Shown here one piece after another: positions 1 through 12,184 of a stretch of 64,000 bases of DNA. A program made the position numbers and the translations under genes. Source of the DNA: Porpolomopsis calyptriformis (taxonomy: Eukaryota; Basidiomycota; Agaricomycetes; Agaricales; Hygrophoraceae); contig OX621165.1 in assembly GCA_951640195.1 (NCBI GenBank), forward strand, positions 1,054,001-1,118,000. The letters run 5' to 3'. Every line of letters begins with the position of its first letter. The first letter of the stretch is position 1. The notes below the pieces were generated by a model. The model did not search any database and had not been told where the DNA came from. It saw only the letters and a program-made list of their open reading frames with translations.

Positions 1-440
1 TGGCAAGGCCGCTTCTTCCTCCACGATGTCGCTCATTATCATGTTATTCATCATTTCTTCCCGAAAATGCCTTTCTGTACGCAAATTACCTTTTGGTTCC
101 ATTTTCGATGCTCTTCTGACCGTCATGTATCGTCTACCAGACCACGGCGCTGAGGCGACCGAGTATTTGAAGGCCTTCATCGGCGATCATTATTGTTATT
201 CGGATAAACCGGTTTTTAAGGCGGTCTGGCGCAGTTACACGAGATGCCAATTTGTGGAGGACGAAGGTGGGTGTCACCCTTGGGTCCCCAGGTTTCCACA
301 TTTTTGACAAACGCTGGCTTTGTCTGTCCGCCTTAGGTGATATCTTGTTCTACCGCGACCGACGGGGACGTGCGAGTCGCCGATCCTCACCAAAAGATAT
401 AGTTTTACGATCAGCATCGTCATCTATCCACTTGCAATGA
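1..440 (+). CDS. delta-12 (omega-6) fatty acid desaturase, C-terminal part
   Basis: Partial gene running in from the left edge. This ER-membrane di-iron enzyme puts the second double bond into oleoyl chains to make linoleate. Seen: the third histidine box HVIHH in the first exon (about 37-51), then KMPFY, an EATEYLKAF segment and CQFVEDEGD close to the end, in the order found at the C-terminus of fungal and plant FAD2-type desaturases. Two introns are inferred, 77-140 and 267-336; joining them restores one frame ending at the TGA at 438-440. The tail after FYRD is Arg/Ser-rich and not conserved. The catalytic first and second histidine boxes lie outside the window. It converges with ATP sulfurylase. 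Confidence 0.88.
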
Positions 441-683
441 AATCTTTCCGGCTGAACGATCTCTTATTATCTTCCCTTTTCTGTCCACGCTGTATTCGAC
501 CTATTTATGTGAATTTGTACATTTTTTCTCAATACATATCACTTTGAAGCGGAACGAATTTAAGTCTAATATCGCAAACTGGGAAAAATTAGCTTAGATT
601 CACTCTGGGCCTTTAGTTATGCAGAACCTATCATCAAGGTTCAACTGTCTAAGATTCATACAACTGTCTAGACTACATAAGTT

Positions 684-2850
<2,167 letters not shown>

Positions 2851-2921
2851 CGATACTGAAGGCTGGAAAACCCAAGAACCAGAGACATTGAACCAGAAGA
2901 AATTTATAAGATTCGTCGTAA

Positions 2922-2975
2922 AATCACGCAATCGAATAAAATGGCAAGAATCGTTATTCTTGCGATTGCGTGATT
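2922..2975. repeat. nested inverted repeat in a divergent promoter
   Basis: A perfect 13-bp inverted repeat (AATCACGCAATCG at 2922-2934 and its complement at 2963-2975) encloses a second perfect 7-bp hairpin (CAAGAAT at 2945-2951, loop CGTT, ATTCTTG at 2956-2962). The right arms abut exactly; on the left side 10 nt separate them. It lies between the ATG codons of ATP sulfurylase (2850, minus) and DUS3 (3036, plus). The arms are seen; a regulatory role is inferred. Confidence 0.85.
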
Positions 2976-3035
2976 AGGAAGCAGCATGTGTTTTCAACGA
3001 ATTTGTATGGCTCGACCACAATAATCGTCTGCGCA

Positions 3036-5702
3036 ATGTCGGGAAACTGCTATCTCCCAGGGACAGCAGTCGTAAAATCTGAGTGAGTTTCCAAGGATCA
3101 TGATACACGCCTCGTGTACTAATTCTTGGTTAGTTATCTTATTTCACCTCAGTCGCGCTCGTCACCCCCGGATGACGACGCAGCGGAGGGTACTACGAAC
3201 CATGTGAAGACCGGACCCTCTGGGCCTAATGAACGATCAAACAGGAGGAAGTTGTCTAAGGAAGAAAAGAAGGCACAGCGCGGTGCAAACAAGGGAAGGA
3301 GGTTCGGAAAGGTCAGGGATGAGTTGGAGTTGTGTTGGAGAGTAGCCAAAGGGATTATGTGTGAGTTCGGGACTGAGTGAGTCCATAGTCTTTTATAAAT
3401 GTCTTTGGAAATCTGAGAAAAAATACAACAGATGTCGTTTCTCGCATGATATTTCCGCGTATCTGGAAGCAAAGCCGAGAGATATCTTCTTCCCTCCTAT
3501 ATCAAGCCTGACTGACTCGCCTCCGTTTGGTCGACCTCAATATGATTCCGTTCTTGTGACAGACGCGACTTATCCGCCATCTGTCGACCTTTCCACCACA
3601 TGTCCTATTTTCTTGGAAACAGGGGATTGCAGGTATGCCCCTCGACTTCTTCGTTGGCTCGATGTCGGTTTAAGCCGTGTCCTATGTTATGTTATGTTAC
3701 GTAGGTTCGGCCTTAAATGTCGGTTTCTAGGGGGGCATGTCCTGAAGGATGACAACCACAACCTCATATTGGTTCAGGAAGAAGAGAAGAAAGCGCACGC
3801 TGTTTTCGCAACGACAGAGATGAATTTCGTCGGAGCCGATGGGCTCAAACTACTTCGTTCCAGAAAAGTGTGCCCTTCGCGTTTCCTTACGATTTGTTTA
3901 ACTTGATGTCCGTCCAGTATCCTCGTCCCATCACCGAGGCATACTTAATGGAGCTACAAACATCGGGGGGCAATGATAAAGAAGATGGTCCAGATCTCCC
4001 CCAATCCGTAACGGTTCGGCCGGACATCGTCACGAAACGTACTAGCGGTGATATGTCGGGGGTTGATACTCCTGACGTTCCAATGCGCTTTGTTGAAAAA
4101 AAGAGACTTGACTGGGTCGGTAAAACTTGTAAGTTTGTGTACCGCAACCCATCTGTTACTAATTTGTGAAAGATCTTGCACCTCTTACAACCGTCGGTAA
4201 TCTGGTGTGTTTGTCTATATACTCTGTGTCGGCCACAGTCTCAAGTATATTGTCCATCTGTAGCCTTTTCGTCGACTATGCGTCGAATACGGCGCTGACA
4301 TCACCTGTGGTGAAAGTATGTCTGCCAGATAGCCAATAACTAAAGTTCACTCTCAAATCCTTTTTCAGTGGGCTTGGCCACATCGTTTCTGGCAGGGTCG
4401 AAAGAGGAGTGGTCATTAGTTCGACGTCATCCATCTGAGCGCATCTTTGGAGTCCAACTTGCAGGCAATAAGCCTGCCACACTCGTCTCCGCCGCGGAGG
4501 TCATAGCAAATGAGTGTGGAAGTAATATTGACTTTGTTGACCTTAATTGTGGTTGTCCAATCGACTTGGTCTTCCGTACTGGTAGCGGTTCTGCTCGTAC
4601 GTGGGCTTTATATCATACCTTCGCCATAACCGTCCATGTTTGTTGTAGTGCTGGACGCTCCTGCCAAGCTGGGAAAAATCGTCGTGGGTATGAACAAAGC
4701 TCTCGGAGAGATACCAGTAACAGTGAAGCTTCGTACTGGCGTGAAAGACGGCCGGAACACCGCGCACAAAATCATGCCTCGCCTCAGCGCGGAATGGAAT
4801 GCAGGATGTATCTCTGTATGGCAATCAAACCCATTGTGTGCTTTTCAGGCTCACTTTCCGCTGATCGTATATCATCGCAGCTGCATGGTCGAACGCGACA
4901 GCAAAGATACACGAGGTTGGCGGATTGGGATTATATTAAACAGTGCACAGATGCCGTTCGTGCCCGAGAAGAAGAGGAAGATTGTATGTTTTGCCCCTTA
5001 GGTTTGTTAATGATTCACCGACTCTGTTTAACCAGTACCAAGAGTTCCCATTTTTGGTGGAGGTGACTGCTTTTCATCACGAGATTATTGGTCATGTGTG
5101 GAACGCAGTGGGGTCGACGGTGTGATGGTAGGGCGTGGTGGACTCATTAAGCCATGGATATTTACGGAAATCAAAGAACATAAGGAGTGGGACATCAGTT
5201 CTCGGGAACGTCTCGAGCTGATTAGGAAGGTGAGCTATAATGTTGATGTCTTTTGACCCTACTCATTGGTGTTACAACCGTAGTACGCGGAATTTGGACT
5301 CAGGTGTGTTTCGCTCCAACAAGTTGCGCCAAACGCTCATGGTTTGCTGCTTGCTAGTCACTTCGGCTCTGACACGGCGGGAGTGAACACCACCCGCAGA
5401 TACCTTTGCGAAGCTCTATCGTTTCAGTACCGCTATATCCCTATTGGTTTACTCGAGGTTGTTCCCGGTCGTATTAATGATCGTGCCCCGGCCTTCCGAG
5501 GTCGAGATGAGCTTGGTGGGCTTCAGTGTAATCCTCGCAATCCGTTTTCATTAAATATCAATCAGAAACGCTACTTGCCAGTGGGGATAGCAGGGATTGG
5601 GTGAAGATCTCAGAAATGTTCCTAGGTCCTGTTCCTGAATCCTGGGTGTTTACACCCAAGCACAAAAGCAATGCACACAATAATGAGGAGATTCAAGGCT
5701 AG
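3036..5702 (+). CDS. DUS3: tRNA-dihydrouridine(47) synthase [NAD(P)+]
   Basis: Flavoenzyme that reduces uridine 47 in the tRNA variable loop. The first exon (3036-3082) encodes [15 protein letters not shown]; intron 3083-3133 then leads into DYLI. Two CCCH zinc fingers are seen: C-x8-C-x5-C-x3-H (spans intron 3377-3431) and C-x8-C-x5-C-x5-H (spans intron 3633-3704). The Dus TIM barrel follows: [30 protein letters not shown] with the expected catalytic Cys, [17 protein letters not shown], and the [13 protein letters not shown] end of the barrel. The last intron (about 5531-5571) is needed to reach the conserved tail with DWVKISEM and the TAG at 5700-5702. There are more than ten short introns. 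The next gene starts only 60 bp downstream on the same strand. Confidence 0.93.
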
Positions 5703-5712
5703 TCGAATCCAC

Positions 5713-5732
5713 AGATTAGATTAGATTAGATT
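5713..5732 (+). repeat. AGATT pentanucleotide microsatellite
   Basis: Four perfect copies of AGATT fill part of the 59-bp spacer between the DUS3 stop (5702) and the ATG of the next gene (5762). It may act as a spacer or as part of a core promoter or terminator; nothing in the sequence decides this. Confidence 0.9.
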
Positions 5733-5761
5733 CGTACCACGTGTTCACAGTGCCCTTTGAC

Positions 5762-8328
5762 ATGCACAACAAACTCCCAGTTTATAATAATGCCCGAGCA
5801 CCATCGTACTCGACCAGCAAGGAGATCACAAGTTACGCAAATCATGTCGAATCCCATGGAGAAGGACAGGAGAACGAGAATGTTGAGATGTTGACTGCAA
5901 TGATGGGAGACCTTGATCCCAAAGTGGCGCGTCGTGTTCTACAGAAATGCAACGGCGATCTACACAAAGCGGCCACAGCCATCCTTGAGGGAGACAGAGG
6001 CGAGGCCGTCTCCTGGTCGCCTCAAGTAACGCCTACACCCACAAACATCCAAGAGAACAAGGCTCCACAGTCGTCTGTCATCGACCTAACCTCTGATGAT
6101 CACGACGATGAACTCTCTCGGGCTCTTGAAGCATCTCTCCTTTCGCAGAACACAACAACAACTAAATTTGGCCCCATCGACCGTGCGCCTCACCCTGACT
6201 GGGCTGTCGTCCCAGCTAATGTATCTGTCCTTTCTTGAAACATATTTATTTTATGCTGCTGAGACGACTGTAGGTCGCAACGAGTTCCGTATCTCAAGAC
6301 GACCAAAGTCTCAGCCGTGCGATAGAAGAATCCTTGAGTTCAAGTTATAATGACTTCGCAACAGACTCTTATGAAAACCAACCAGCGGAAACATCAGTTA
6401 GGGAAGGAGGTCGGCCAATCGCGTTGCGCCCAACTCTACCAACGTTTACATACGCCGCTTTGGTCACCCAAGCTTTGTTCGCTGTCCTGCAAGTTCGGGA
6501 AAGCATAGCATCTTGGAGGCCGTCGGCACCACCCAGCGACAAAGTTATGATCCCTCCTACAGGCGGAGACGGTGGGTCTCTATCCGGATTTTGTTGCTTT
6601 CGATGGCCAAACATGTCCATAGATCAACTCTTGTGGCCCTTGGTAGAGCTGTTCGCTCGCATGGACATGTCTCAACTATCCTCTCTTATCCCTGATGACC
6701 TACTACAAGTGATGAAGGCTGAACCGTGGAGTAATGCGAACGAACTTCCCTGTGAATTATCTTATCGTGCGTCCGGCTCCTCTCTCCCCTTTGAATATTC
6801 TATTCAGTACTTGTTACAGAATTTTTCAAGCGAGTGGCAGGTTTGATAACTACTCTGTTTCAGCAACAAATTGAAGAAGAAGCCAGTGAGGGGCCCAGGT
6901 AACCTATGCTGAATTATCTCATTCTCCCTTCCTGATGCTATTTCACAAAAAGATTGCGATTGTTCTTCTTTAGTTACAGTCGGATCTATACAGGCCAGTA
7001 CTCATCTGATGCTACCCAATCGTCTGAAGATTGCGTTGTTCGCGTTGATACTTGTGGTGACGACCCCACAAGCAACGATCTGGTCTCCCGATTGTCGGCG
7101 AATTTATCCCGCTACCACGACGGTGGATCGAGTCATGAAGTCATTCTGGATCCATCACAAGTGATCGCATTTACCCTCAGAAACCATCCATTACCCCAGT
7201 CATCATCATCATCTGCTGCACAAGCATCAGAAGCGCATAAACCGTTCAGATACCCAAGGACTTTATTTTTGGATCAATTTCTCGAGGAAAACTTCGAGCT
7301 TGCGAATCAAAAACGAACACAACAGCTGGAGATGGATAGAGAAATACAGAAACTGACTTCACATCGTAATTCGATTACACAGTTTGATGTTAGCTTTTAG
7401 CTTTTTGATATGGTGTCTATAGCTGACCGCCACCGCCATTTTAGGGGAAAGACACACTCAATGATCTCCGCGCCTCACTGTATTATTACGAGAACTTGGC
7501 TGATGATAGAGGGGACATCGAACGTCAAAGTGCTATTGCTGGAAAAGCTCAGAAATTCCGAAATATCATAGCGACAGTCGAGAATGAACTTGAAGGTAAG
7601 CCACTTCATCGACAAGTTCACCGCCTAGTAAAGTGTGCATATAAACAGGACTTGACATGCAAATCACTGAGCTTAACGCTCAGTCTTCCGTGTTGTTTGA
7701 TTGCCCCGAATTACAACGTCACAAGGTTGGGAGGCATCTCATTATTGTCGACACCGGCAGTCCTAATGATGACCACTATAGTACGAGTTGCGAGCAGTTC
7801 TCATGCATGACGGTCTTTTCGGCAGACGACAATTGTACTCGTATGTCAAAGACAAAGGTACTTGGTGGAAGACCGTTGACAAAGAAGTGACCGAGGTAAC
7901 GAAGAGTTTCGACAGTGTCTGGTCTCTCTAACTTGTGGTCATGATACTCAATAGGTCTCGGAAGAAATCGTCCTTACTGATCCAGCCGGCATGCATCTCG
8001 GCGCAGGACCCTACATGCTATTTTATGGCCGTGCTCTCCCAAACGATGGAGTGGAAAGGAAACCGTTTCCTTGGCTTCAGCCATTGAAGGTACGGTTCTT
8101 TTTATATCTTGGTCGTTTGAATCTTAGCTCGTGGATGAACCGCTGCTTCGTCAGGATGCTGTTGAGTACCACAACAAAGAGTTTCTCTCATCGCTCGACC
8201 CCGCGATAGCTGCGAAGGCTACGTGTTTGAGTTCGCCATCCTCGACCGAGACCCCTGTCTCTCCGACTACATCCCGTCAGACCCTCAAATTTTCCAAAGT
8301 GGACGAGGTTACTATGGATACCGAATAG
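5762..8328 (+). CDS. USP25/28-like protein with UBA and UIM motifs, predicted catalytically dead
   Basis: Layout: a UBA-like helical domain near the N-terminus (MMGDLDPKVARRVLQKCNGD), two ubiquitin-interacting motifs (DELSRALEASL and QSLSRAIEESL, split by an intron at about 6223-6273), then a USP fold. USP landmarks are seen: RPIALRP, the blocking-loop segment FRYPRTLFLDQFLEEN, the YELRAVLMHDG strand and the TDPAGMHLGAGPYMLFYGR end. In the place of the Cys box (GNTCYxN) it reads LPTFTYA, and in place of GHYWAY it reads RQLYSY, so both the catalytic Cys and His are missing. It is therefore more likely a ubiquitin-binding scaffold than a protease. The start is the first ATG after DUS3; a GTG 21 bp upstream is not a fungal start. 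It has about eight introns. Confidence 0.8.
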
Positions 8329-8791
8329 TAGATTTCTATATGTACTATTAACTGTGGTGCGAGAAGACTTTGTTCTCTGGACTTCAGTATACGATGGGCC
8401 GGGGATCTGGCCGCAATCGTTTTTGACTAAACAAAGCCATTACAAACGATACACACCGTACTACCCTCCCATTAGACTCGTGACCAGTCCCTCTTGTGAG
8501 ACAAAGCAATAGAGAAAAACTTGCTTTGTCTCACAATAAAGCCTACAGTACAAAGGTGCGATGGCCTTATTAATAACATTACTGTGTTAAGTCTGTCATG
8601 AATCAATCATCAATGCACTGAGCAGCTTCCACTGGATGGAGTCAATCGGCTATGAGGGTTCAATCGACACTGCGATTGATGTGTAGAGGTTTACACAGAT
8701 GTTTTGCTTTGGCAACCCTCGCGGGGAATATGGTTCCTACCCACGGATTTGTTTCGCGTGGTCTTCTATATCCCTCTCAGGCCCTCAGGAG
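8329..8791. other. intergenic stretch between convergent genes
   Basis: Holds the 3' flanks of the USP-like gene and of the Zn-cluster gene. The only structure seen is the perfect hairpin at 8494-8536; no coding exon is convincing. Confidence 0.6.
8494..8536. terminator. perfect 16-bp inverted repeat between convergent genes
   Basis: TTGTGAGACAAAGCAA at 8494-8509 is followed, after an 11-nt A-rich loop (8510-8520), by its exact reverse complement at 8521-8536. It lies about 165 bp past the stop of the USP-like gene and 255 bp past the stop of the opposing Zn-cluster gene. A transcript from either strand could form a 16-bp hairpin. A 3'-end or terminator role, or the remnant of a small inverted-repeat element, is inference; the arms are certain. 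Confidence 0.6.
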
Positions 8792-9949
8792 TTACAACGG
8801 AGGGGAGTATGATTCGGCGACCAGGGACATCTCCTGCTTTTCTAATGCCTCTGCCATTCCTTCGAGCACGCGGATGCGGGCTCGCACCCTTGTCAACTCC
8901 TCCCGAATCGCTTCGATCATCGCAGACTCGTCCTCGGCCGGGTCGTTCACCGTTCGCGACCTCTCCCTATCCCTTCCGATGTTTTGAGAACCGCGCAATA
9001 CCGACTCTGGCTTTGTGGATCCTGAAGGCTCTGCAGTGGCACCCCGATGAAAGTGGATCCTGAACAAATTCACAAATTCTCTCACCTTTCGACGTCCTCG
9101 CTACCCTTGCCTCCTTGGCCGCACCCCTGTTTATTGCTTCGTCCACTCTTGACCGAGTTCCAGTCCTTGACACCCCATCCCAATAACACCCTTGTTTGTC
9201 AACCTGACACTTAATACACCTTGGTTCCCCTTCCCCAACTTCGCAGGGTGTTTCGGACAAGAACGACCGGCAGCGATCGCACTACAACGTTTGTCATGCT
9301 TGCACCAATCAGATTCAATGAATTTACCTTCCCCACAACTTCTCGCAATTCTCCCTCGCGACGTTTTCGTTTTCTCGCTTGGGTTGCAACATACTGTGGT
9401 CGATCATACTTGTCCTTGAGACCGTTGTCATCGGGAAGACTAGAGCTGGGTTGGGTGTTGGTTGGTTGCGTAGTCGGTTCTAGCGTATTACGGTTCCGGG
9501 ACTGTTCCTCAATGATCCCGAGAAGCCTGGTAGCCGTCACATCGTCAACGCCGAGCTGGAGCAGGGCAGCAGCGAATGAGTCGACGTCCACGAAACTTGG
9601 GGAATCGATAGGCTTGGGAGGAGAGGTGTTCCGATCTGTAACTGTGGAGGAAACATAAAATCATCATTGGAACAAGGAGAAAGGGAGGCCACGAGTAGAG
9701 AAAATCTGGCTTACGTTTGAGCAAGCTCTGGCGACGCTCTGGCGTGGGCTCAGACAAAGATGTTGATGCCACTAGCTGAACAATCTTCGCACAGATGGAT
9801 GCACTATTGTGCAAGCTTGACTGTCTTGTTGGTTGATCTCTTCCAGGACGCGCTTCTGGTGGGCCCTGGGAGAAGAGCTGGGTGGTTGAAAGAGCGTCTT
9901 GCGAATTGAGTTCGTTTATCAAGGTTCGCAAGTCATTGAGTGTCAACAT
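8792..9949 (-). CDS. Zn-cluster (Zn2Cys6-like) protein with C-terminal coiled coil
   Basis: Putative fungal DNA-binding protein. Four exons are inferred. The first starts MLTLNDLRTLINEL (ATG at 9949, with a TATATAA about 30 bp upstream). The second contains MDVDSFAAALLQLGV and ends in the basic KRKRREGELREVVGK. A short intron ending in ..GTAG leads directly into CDRCRSF. The six cysteines have the spacing C-x2-C-x8-C-x8-C-x2-C-x6-C, close to but not the same as the GAL4 type (C-x2-C-x6-C). The last exon has a charged helix, EAIREELTRVRARIRVLEG, likely a coiled coil for dimerisation. Target genes are unknown. The cluster is unusually far from the N-terminus. Confidence 0.72.
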
Positions 9950-9972
9950 CGTGGAAGAGAGTAAAGGTGGGG

Positions 9973-9985
9973 AAATTATATAAGC
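9973..9985 (-). promoter_or_regulatory. TATA-like box of the Zn-cluster gene
   Basis: On the minus strand the sequence CTTATATAA lies about 30 bp before the ATG at 9949. The distance to the start codon is short, so the 5' leader would be brief or transcription may start elsewhere. Confidence 0.35.
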
Positions 9986-9989
9986 AGCC

Positions 9990-12184
9990 TCAGGGCTTGA
10001 TATCCTATAGGGACGCCACATTCAGACGGTGGAGGCTCTGGTTTGATCGATATTGTGGAATGCTCCTGGATAAGGTCACAGGGTCTACAAGGCCGTATCA
10101 GAAGTGCTGGTCCAGTAGATTGTAAACTTACTTCAGGACCGTCGCCTTAGCTACATGTACAATCCGTGGCATCTCTTTCGCATATCCTGAGGTTCACGCA
10201 TGCCCACATCTCCAAATGTGGAAACTCGTGGTCTGAACATAACCATGGAAAAGCTGATGACGAAACACGGACCATGACTAGCGTTCGATGATGGGATGTG
10301 ATACCCGTTTAGATCGGTAAAAGGCTTGGAACCCCCTGCCAGAAAGAAAGGCTGTTGCTTGACATGTTGGTATGAAGGTTTTCTGAAATCGTAACCATGC
10401 ACTCTTTTAAACGATACACTCAGGCTGTCTAAAGAAGGCAAACTTACTCGGATTAATAACCCAACCTTTAAGTAGATTTTTGGAGGGCTTCATCTAAGGC
10501 GCTTGCAAAAGTTAGAATATAGCTTTTTCGAAAGTGTGGAAATTATAGCCCCAAGGATGGTGAGAATGAGGTGAGAATCATCGACTCTTGGCAAGCGAGC
10601 TATAAGGTTATGCTAGGCTGGTGCCTCGTCATTATTTAAATGCTAACTGAGAGACGGCGCGAGACATGGAGGCCAGACAAAGGGTGGCATAATCAAGACA
10701 CCATGTTTGAAGGGTGAAATGAGAACGGAGTACGTGAACGAAACCGCACAACACTCACATTATGTTACCAATTGTACCACGAACACTCTGACCGTATGTC
10801 CCGTGAAAGTCTTTACTCGATTCAGAGAATCACGGTCTGCGCGAATGAGCTCAAGTACGAGGTTGAGGTCATTGCGTCAAGATCAATCGAAGGGACAGAC
10901 AGCATGTAATCAAACAAGTTGTCAATGCGATCCAATGCTTGAGGAGGACGATATCGACAACGTGAAAGAGATCACCAGGGAGTTATGCGAACCAAGAAAG
11001 GACGAGGAGATGGCTAGTATTGCAGCAGCCAAGGCCTACCGAAATATATCAGGCCAATGATATTAGCAGAGGAAGCCGGGTACGAATTACTGATTCAATT
11101 TTTTTGTTGAGACATGCATCCCTACTAATCTCGAACCTTTAGAAGCCTATATAGAGCTGGATTGGGTGTAAGGTGCGTGTAGAAGGTCGGATACAAGGGG
11201 AGGAACAAAGACGAAAACCTACCGGGATGTTCTCCGGCTCGTATGCCATTGGCAGGGAACGAGCATATCTGTGAAACCCGCCATGCCCAGGCCTCCACCT
11301 TGAGGTATAGATCCTTTCAAATTTTGCGAAAGGGGTAGTGGAAGTAGAGTGGATGTCACGATCAGCTCCCCCTACATGCTGACAACCATAATGCGGACTG
11401 AACTCTCGTCAGGGGGCCAGGAGGGGTAAAGGCGTGATAGGTCTCCATCAACCTTCGCGTTAGTTTCGAGGCAAGCTCCCAACAGTGTGTCGCAGATTGT
11501 TTTCAGACTGGGCATGCAGAAAAAAGTACAGTATTTTCGATATAGCTGGGCTAGTAAGAATGTATGCACAAACGAATGTTCCTCAAATTCACGATGATGC
11601 TACTATGCCCTTAACATCACCATGAACTGTTGGTGTTCAGCTTCCGTCGTAATGTCCAACTTGTGCCCGCCATGCAGTCACCCGCTCTGGATTGTAGCCC
11701 TCTCCATTGAACAGAAAGTAAACATCTGTGCCATGAGCATACTGTAGTTTGGGCGTCGGGAAGTTTTTAAAAACCTCGAAACCTGGGTATCTGAAGCAAT
11801 GACCTGGGAGGTTTGATTTCGAGAACAAAGACGAGGTTTTCGTCCAGCGCAACAACTTAAATGCCGATCAAGTCAACAGAAACACACCAGGAGTCTGAAA
11901 AGCTGGCATATTGCGGTCTGACAATGTCGGGGTGTTGAACACTGTTCTCGAGTCCAATCAAATCATTAAACGGATTCCGTTGGAGACTCGGAGGCATAGT
12001 GCGTTGTCGGAAGGAAACGATTAGTTTACATTGTTTTCGATTTGTGTACTTGTCATGGCTTCAGATCCCTTTCAAGTCGGAATAATTAATCCTGTGAACT
12101 CTTGCACACACCACGACGAACTAGATTGATTTTGTGAGACCATCAATTCAACTCCACACCTTCATACTCGCCTTGAAATGGTCC
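9990..12184. other. gene-poor 2.2 kb stretch
   Basis: No gene that I recognise. Open frames here are short, lack family signals and give no good spliced model. On the minus strand, 12004-11637 holds two fragments (MPPSLQRNPFNDLIGLENS and LQYAHGTDVYFLF) that could be remains of an esterase-like C-terminus, but the link is weak. Several ORF-like pieces (for example 10707-11060 plus) look like chance frames. Confidence 0.5.

Noticed and set aside
10707..11060. 117-residue frame in the gene-poor stretch
   Set aside because: Basic, low-quality composition, no signature and no splice partner; kept only as part of the gap description.
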